Shown: in pieces, positions 60,930 through 64,000 of the stretch
Numbering within the stretch: the first letter of the stretch is position 1
How the letters are laid out: every line of letters starts with the position of its first letter
Origin: Sulfurovum sp. 16-42-52
GTDB lineage: Bacteria; Campylobacterota; Campylobacteria; Campylobacterales; Sulfurovaceae
DNA length: 64,000 nucleotides
Reading direction: 5' to 3'
NCBI GenBank assembly: GCA_002281755.1
Contig: NCHB01000004.1
Span: 34,126-98,125 of the forward strand
The notes under the pieces: model-generated
Told to the model about the DNA's origin: nothing
The model's database searches: none
Seen by the model: the letters and a program-made list of their open reading frames with translations, nothing else
Position numbers and translations under genes: made by a program

Positions 60930-61151
60930 ATGAAGAAAGAAACCCTACTGCTCACAGTGACATGGACAAAAAGAGTGCTCGGAGTCATTGCATTTTTGCT
61001 TTGGGTTGCTGTCATCTTTAGCATCGCCACCTCCTCTGCACCCTTTGCCGAACAAGCACCCTACTGCATGGGAAGCACCATGCTCATTTTTGGACTGCTC
61101 ACGGCTGCGTATAAGGGTTTGGATTATTGGCATTTACAAAACAAAGTTTAG
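60930..61151 (+). CDS. Small two-span membrane protein
   Basis: 73 residues with two hydrophobic segments (VLGVIAFLLWVAVIFSIAT and CMGSTMLIFGLLTAAYKGL). A TAAAAT -10 box is near 60918. No family recognised. Plus strand, diverging from ispA. Confidence 0.6.
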   Translation: MKKETLLLTVTWTKRVLGVIAFLLWVAVIFSIATSSAPFAEQAPYCMGSTMLIFGLLTAAYKGLDYWHLQNKV

Positions 61152-61330
61152 TGCATTAAATCTCCAGAATATATTCTAATTTCCTTTTTATTGTCATCCT
61201 GTTCTCTTTAAAAATTATCTCAACTTTCACACACAAAACCCAGCTCTTTTTTGGTGTTAGATGCGTGTAACCAATAAATATGTTACACTCATATCAGAGC
61301 AAGCTTAGATATGAAATGTAGGAAAAAATA
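61152..61330. promoter_or_regulatory. Promoter region of the P-type ATPase
   Basis: A+T rich, no gene seen. TGTTACACTCATATCAG (about 61283-61299) and GTAGGAAAAAATA before the ATG are the only features, the latter as a ribosome site. Confidence 0.35.
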
Positions 61331-63865
61331 ATGACTATTCCGGATTATCCCCATGTTGAAACGATTGAGTTTCTAGCTCAACAGATGGAAAGCTCAAAAG
61401 AGGGACTCAATCAAGCGAAGGTGCAACAAAATCTTTCGATCTACGGCTTGAACGAGATAAAAGAAAAAAAGCATAATCTTTTTTTACTTTTTCTTTCTCA
61501 GTTCAAAAGTCCTTTGGTTTATGTACTCGTAGCTGCTGCAGCTCTTTCTCTCTTTCTTCAGAATATGCATGAAGGAGTGCTTATACTGCTTATTGTAATC
61601 ATTAACTCATGTATTGGATTTTGGCAGGAGGTCAAAGCACTTTCATCCATAAAAGCACTCAAAAAACTCACTGAAAGCAAAACACAGGTCAAACGCAACA
61701 ATCAGACAGTTTTGATCTCTTCCTCCCAGCTTGTGCCCGGAGATGTCATTGTTTTATCCGAAGGAGATATTGTACCCGCAGACATACGTCTTTTTTATAC
61801 CAATGGACTTGTCATTGATGAGTCCATTCTTACAGGTGAATCAATCCCTGTACAAAAAGACGCAAACTTACTATTACACAAAACAACACTCCCTTATGAA
61901 CTCGATAATATGGCACTCTCCGGTACAACAGTAACCAAAGGGAAAGCAGAAGGATTTGTTGTATTCACTGCAGAAAAGACCTATCTTGCTTCTCTCTCAA
62001 GCAAAGCTGAAGAAAAATCACCAGAAACACCTTTAAGCAAAGCACTGGAAATTTTTATCAAAAAACATATGCTTGTCATACTGCTATTGATAGTATTCTC
62101 TGCCATTTTTGCTCTCTGGCAGGGAAGAGGTGCGATTGAGGTCATCTATCTTATCATCGCTGAACTTGTTTCAGCTGTGCCTGAGGGGTTGCCCATAGTT
62201 GTTACACTGGTGCTAACCATAGGTGCGATGACATTGAGTCTTAAAAAAGTCTATATCCGTCATTTGCCTTCGGTTGAAACCTTAGGCAGTGCTACGGTCA
62301 TTGCTTCGGACAAAACAGGCACAATCACCCAGGGAAAACTCAAAGTAGAAGAAGTATTCTCTTTGCATGATACTTTTTTGCAAACCGTTTCTGCTCTTGC
62401 CAATGAATCAATAGAAAACAAAGGGGATCCAATTGATACAGCGCTTGCCCTTTGGATAGGCAAAGAGTATGAAAATATCCGTGAAAAATACCCGCGCGTC
62501 AACCTCTATCCTTTTGATACCCAATATAGATTGATGGCAAGTTCAAACATGATCGAAAGAGAGCATAAAATTTTTGTCAAAGGTGCTTTTGAATCCCTCA
62601 AGCTGATTGCTACTAACCAAAATGATTTTGAAACGCTGGAAAGAGAACATGACAAGCTGGCTTCCAACGGCTTACGGGTCATTGCACTGGGTATGGGCGA
62701 ACATACATCGGATAACATAGAAAAATGGCGGATCGAAATTGTAGGGCTGGTAGGCTTCTTGGATCCTCCCAAAGAAGGTGTTTTGGAGGCTGTTCAAACA
62801 GCACAAAGAGCCGGCATAAAAGTGATGATGATTACAGGTGATAATCCGCTCACCGCCGCAGCTGTTGCAAAATTGGTCAATATCTATAAGGAAGAGGATT
62901 TGATTGCAACAGGCAAAGAGCTGAATGACATGGATGATGAGACACTGGAAAAGATATTGCCAAAAATCACTGTGTGGGCAAGAGTACTCCCTGAGCATAA
63001 ATACCGTATTGTTAAAATGCTGCAAAAACAAGGAGAGATCGTTGCCGTTACGGGTGACGGAGCCAATGATGTGCCTGCACTCAGAGCTGCAGATCTGGGT
63101 ATAGGTATGGGAAGCGGAACAGATGCGGCAAAATCGACTGCAAAAATGGTACTGGCAGATAACAATCTTACTGTGATTGTTGATGCGATTAAACAGGGAA
63201 GAACCATTGCCGGCAACATTCGAAAAGCAATCTACTTTCTCGTCTCTACAAGTTTGGATGAAGTCATCTTGATCACCGGTGCAATCCTCATGTCCCTGCC
63301 ACTGCCACTTTACCCTGTGCAGATCTTATGGATCAATCTGGTTTCAGACAGTGCACTGGATAAAACCTTTCCCTTCTTAAAAGAGGAAGAAGATGTGATG
63401 AGTAAAGCACCAACGAAGCTACACGAGAAATTTTTAGACAAAACACAGCTTTTACGTGTGGTCTATGCTGCTCTGGTCATCAGTATGGGCGCACTCTTTC
63501 TCTATGTCTGGATGCTCGAACAGTACGGAAAAGAGAGTGCTGTATCTACACTCTTTTCCGCCTTTGTGGTCGCCACGTGGGTGAATGGTCTTCAGTCGCT
63601 CAAAGAAAACGAACCCTTTTTGAAGAACATCAAAAAATCACTGCAGATCAATCCGTATATCTTTCACGGTATAGGCATAGGACTTGTGCTTCAGTTGTGC
63701 GCTATCTATCTGCTTTCGGATGTGTTTCATGCCTTACCACTTACTATTGAATCGTCTACTATGATTGGCTTGATGGCGCTGTGGGTGTTTAGTATGATTG
63801 AAATACGAAAATGGGCAGAGATACTTCTGGCTAAAAAGGATGAAGAGTCTACAAGGCTCAGTTGA
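61331..63865 (+). CDS. P2A-like cation-transporting ATPase
   Basis: 844 residues, with about ten spans. N-terminal cation-ATPase domain; TGES (about 168-171, dephosphorylation), PEGLP in span 4 (about 284), DKTGT phosphorylation loop (about 326), and TGDGANDVP (about 574). PEGLPIVVT and WINLVSDS in span 6 are as in Ca2+ ATPases of the SERCA kind, but span 5 has STSLDE in place of NVGE, so one Asn ligand is lost. Calcium or manganese export is the best guess. It is alone on the plus strand. Confidence 0.88.
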   Translation: MTIPDYPHVETIEFLAQQMESSKEGLNQAKVQQNLSIYGLNEIKEKKHNLFLLFLSQFKSPLVYVLVAAAALSLFLQNMHEGVLILLIVIINSCIGFWQEVKALSSIKALKKLTESKTQVKRNNQTVLISSSQLVPGDVIVLSEGDIVPADIRLFYTNGLVIDESILTGESIPVQKDANLLLHKTTLPYELDNMALSGTTVTKGKAEGFVVFTAEKTYLASLSSKAEEKSPETPLSKALEIFIKKHMLVILLLIVFSAIFALWQGRGAIEVIYLIIAELVSAVPEGLPIVVTLVLTIGAMTLSLKKVYIRHLPSVETLGSATVIASDKTGTITQGKLKVEEVFSLHDTFLQTVSALANESIENKGDPIDTALALWIGKEYENIREKYPRVNLYPFDTQYRLMASSNMIEREHKIFVKGAFESLKLIATNQNDFETLEREHDKLASNGLRVIALGMGEHTSDNIEKWRIEIVGLVGFLDPPKEGVLEAVQTAQRAGIKVMMITGDNPLTAAAVAKLVNIYKEEDLIATGKELNDMDDETLEKILPKITVWARVLPEHKYRIVKMLQKQGEIVAVTGDGANDVPALRAADLGIGMGSGTDAAKSTAKMVLADNNLTVIVDAIKQGRTIAGNIRKAIYFLVSTSLDEVILITGAILMSLPLPLYPVQILWINLVSDSALDKTFPFLKEEEDVMSKAPTKLHEKFLDKTQLLRVVYAALVISMGALFLYVWMLEQYGKESAVSTLFSAFVVATWVNGLQSLKENEPFLKNIKKSLQINPYIFHGIGIGLVLQLCAIYLLSDVFHALPLTIESSTMIGLMALWVFSMIEIRKWAEILLAKKDEESTRLS

Positions 63866-64000
63866 ACGTATCTGTATCCCATCACTGCTTATTATTTAGT
63901 TTTATATAGTCACCCCTGAAAAACCAAATCACCTCCCTAAAATAGGCACTTCGGAAGCGATAAAACGGTATAATAACGACCGATAAACATAGTAAACCCG
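63866..64000 (+). promoter_or_regulatory. Right-edge gap with a possible promoter
   Basis: 135 bp without a gene; GGTATAATAACG (TATAAT at 63969-63974) looks like a plus-strand -10, probably for a gene past the edge. Confidence 0.4.

Noticed and set aside
1..64000. CRISPR arrays, prophage or transposase genes
   Set aside because: No regularly spaced repeats, and no ORF reads as a phage structural protein, integrase or transposase.

Overview
The window looks like the chromosome of a free-living, chemolithotrophic member of the Campylobacterota (Epsilonproteobacteria), most likely close to Sulfurovum or Sulfurimonas. The reasons are a dihaem cytochrome c1 bc1 complex, a ccoNOQP operon with DUF4006, AddAB, a DUF507 protein, a CiaB homologue, and gene order that from memory matches Campylobacter jejuni in at least two blocks (hom to moaA, resembling Cj0149c-Cj0160c; rpsI to purA, resembling Cj1479c-Cj1498c). 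It is gene-dense and mostly on the minus strand, with short or overlapping gene junctions. No rRNA, tRNA, insertion sequence or CRISPR array was seen.

Layout. 1-1300: start of a cysteine-type formate dehydrogenase alpha subunit and a divergent small Cys-rich protein. 1300-2150: yajQ and a decayed toxin-antitoxin pair. 2224-6626: an AT-rich defence cassette (Dam-type methylase, OLD ATPase/TOPRIM nuclease, PD-(D/E)XK nuclease, second DNA methylase) placed between hom and yajQ. 6627-17221: housekeeping genes (hom, aminotransferase, three rRNA methylases, rpmE, moeA, queD, queE, moaA). 17350-20155: structured intergenic RNA/DNA element and the petABC bc1 operon. 20335-28200: FtsK-like protein, phosphatase, DCC protein, mnmG, ribE, mnmD, luxS and an MFS carrier. 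28327-34384: rpsI/rplM and addAB. 34414-39195: cbb3 oxidase operon with accessory genes, including a 33-residue membrane ORF. 39421-45591: a second terminal oxidase, a caa3-like enzyme with ctaB and sco. 45789-54345: ddl, carA, DUF507, purA, hisZ-like, aminotransferase, ciaB, rdgB. 54420-57986: yajR followed by an accessory patch with a DinJ/YafQ toxin-antitoxin module bracketed by 26-bp direct repeats, an orphan Phd antitoxin, two lipoproteins and an XRE regulator. 58024-63865: tkt, a prenyl synthase, a small membrane protein and a P2A-type ATPase.

The respiratory genes form one story: quinol is oxidised by bc1, and cytochrome c is oxidised by either the cbb3 enzyme or the caa3-like enzyme. 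The caa3 subunit II carries a dihaem tail nearly the same as the CcoP haem domains in the neighbouring operon, so the two oxidases appear to share an electron-entry module. moaA, moeA and fdhA belong together as molybdenum cofactor synthesis and use. mnmG and mnmD act in the same tRNA wobble-uridine pathway.

The best candidates for something new are the four-gene methylase/OLD/nuclease/methylase cassette (2224-6554), the dihaem module shared between cbb3 and caa3 oxidases, and the repeat-bracketed toxin-antitoxin cassette at the 3' end of yajR.
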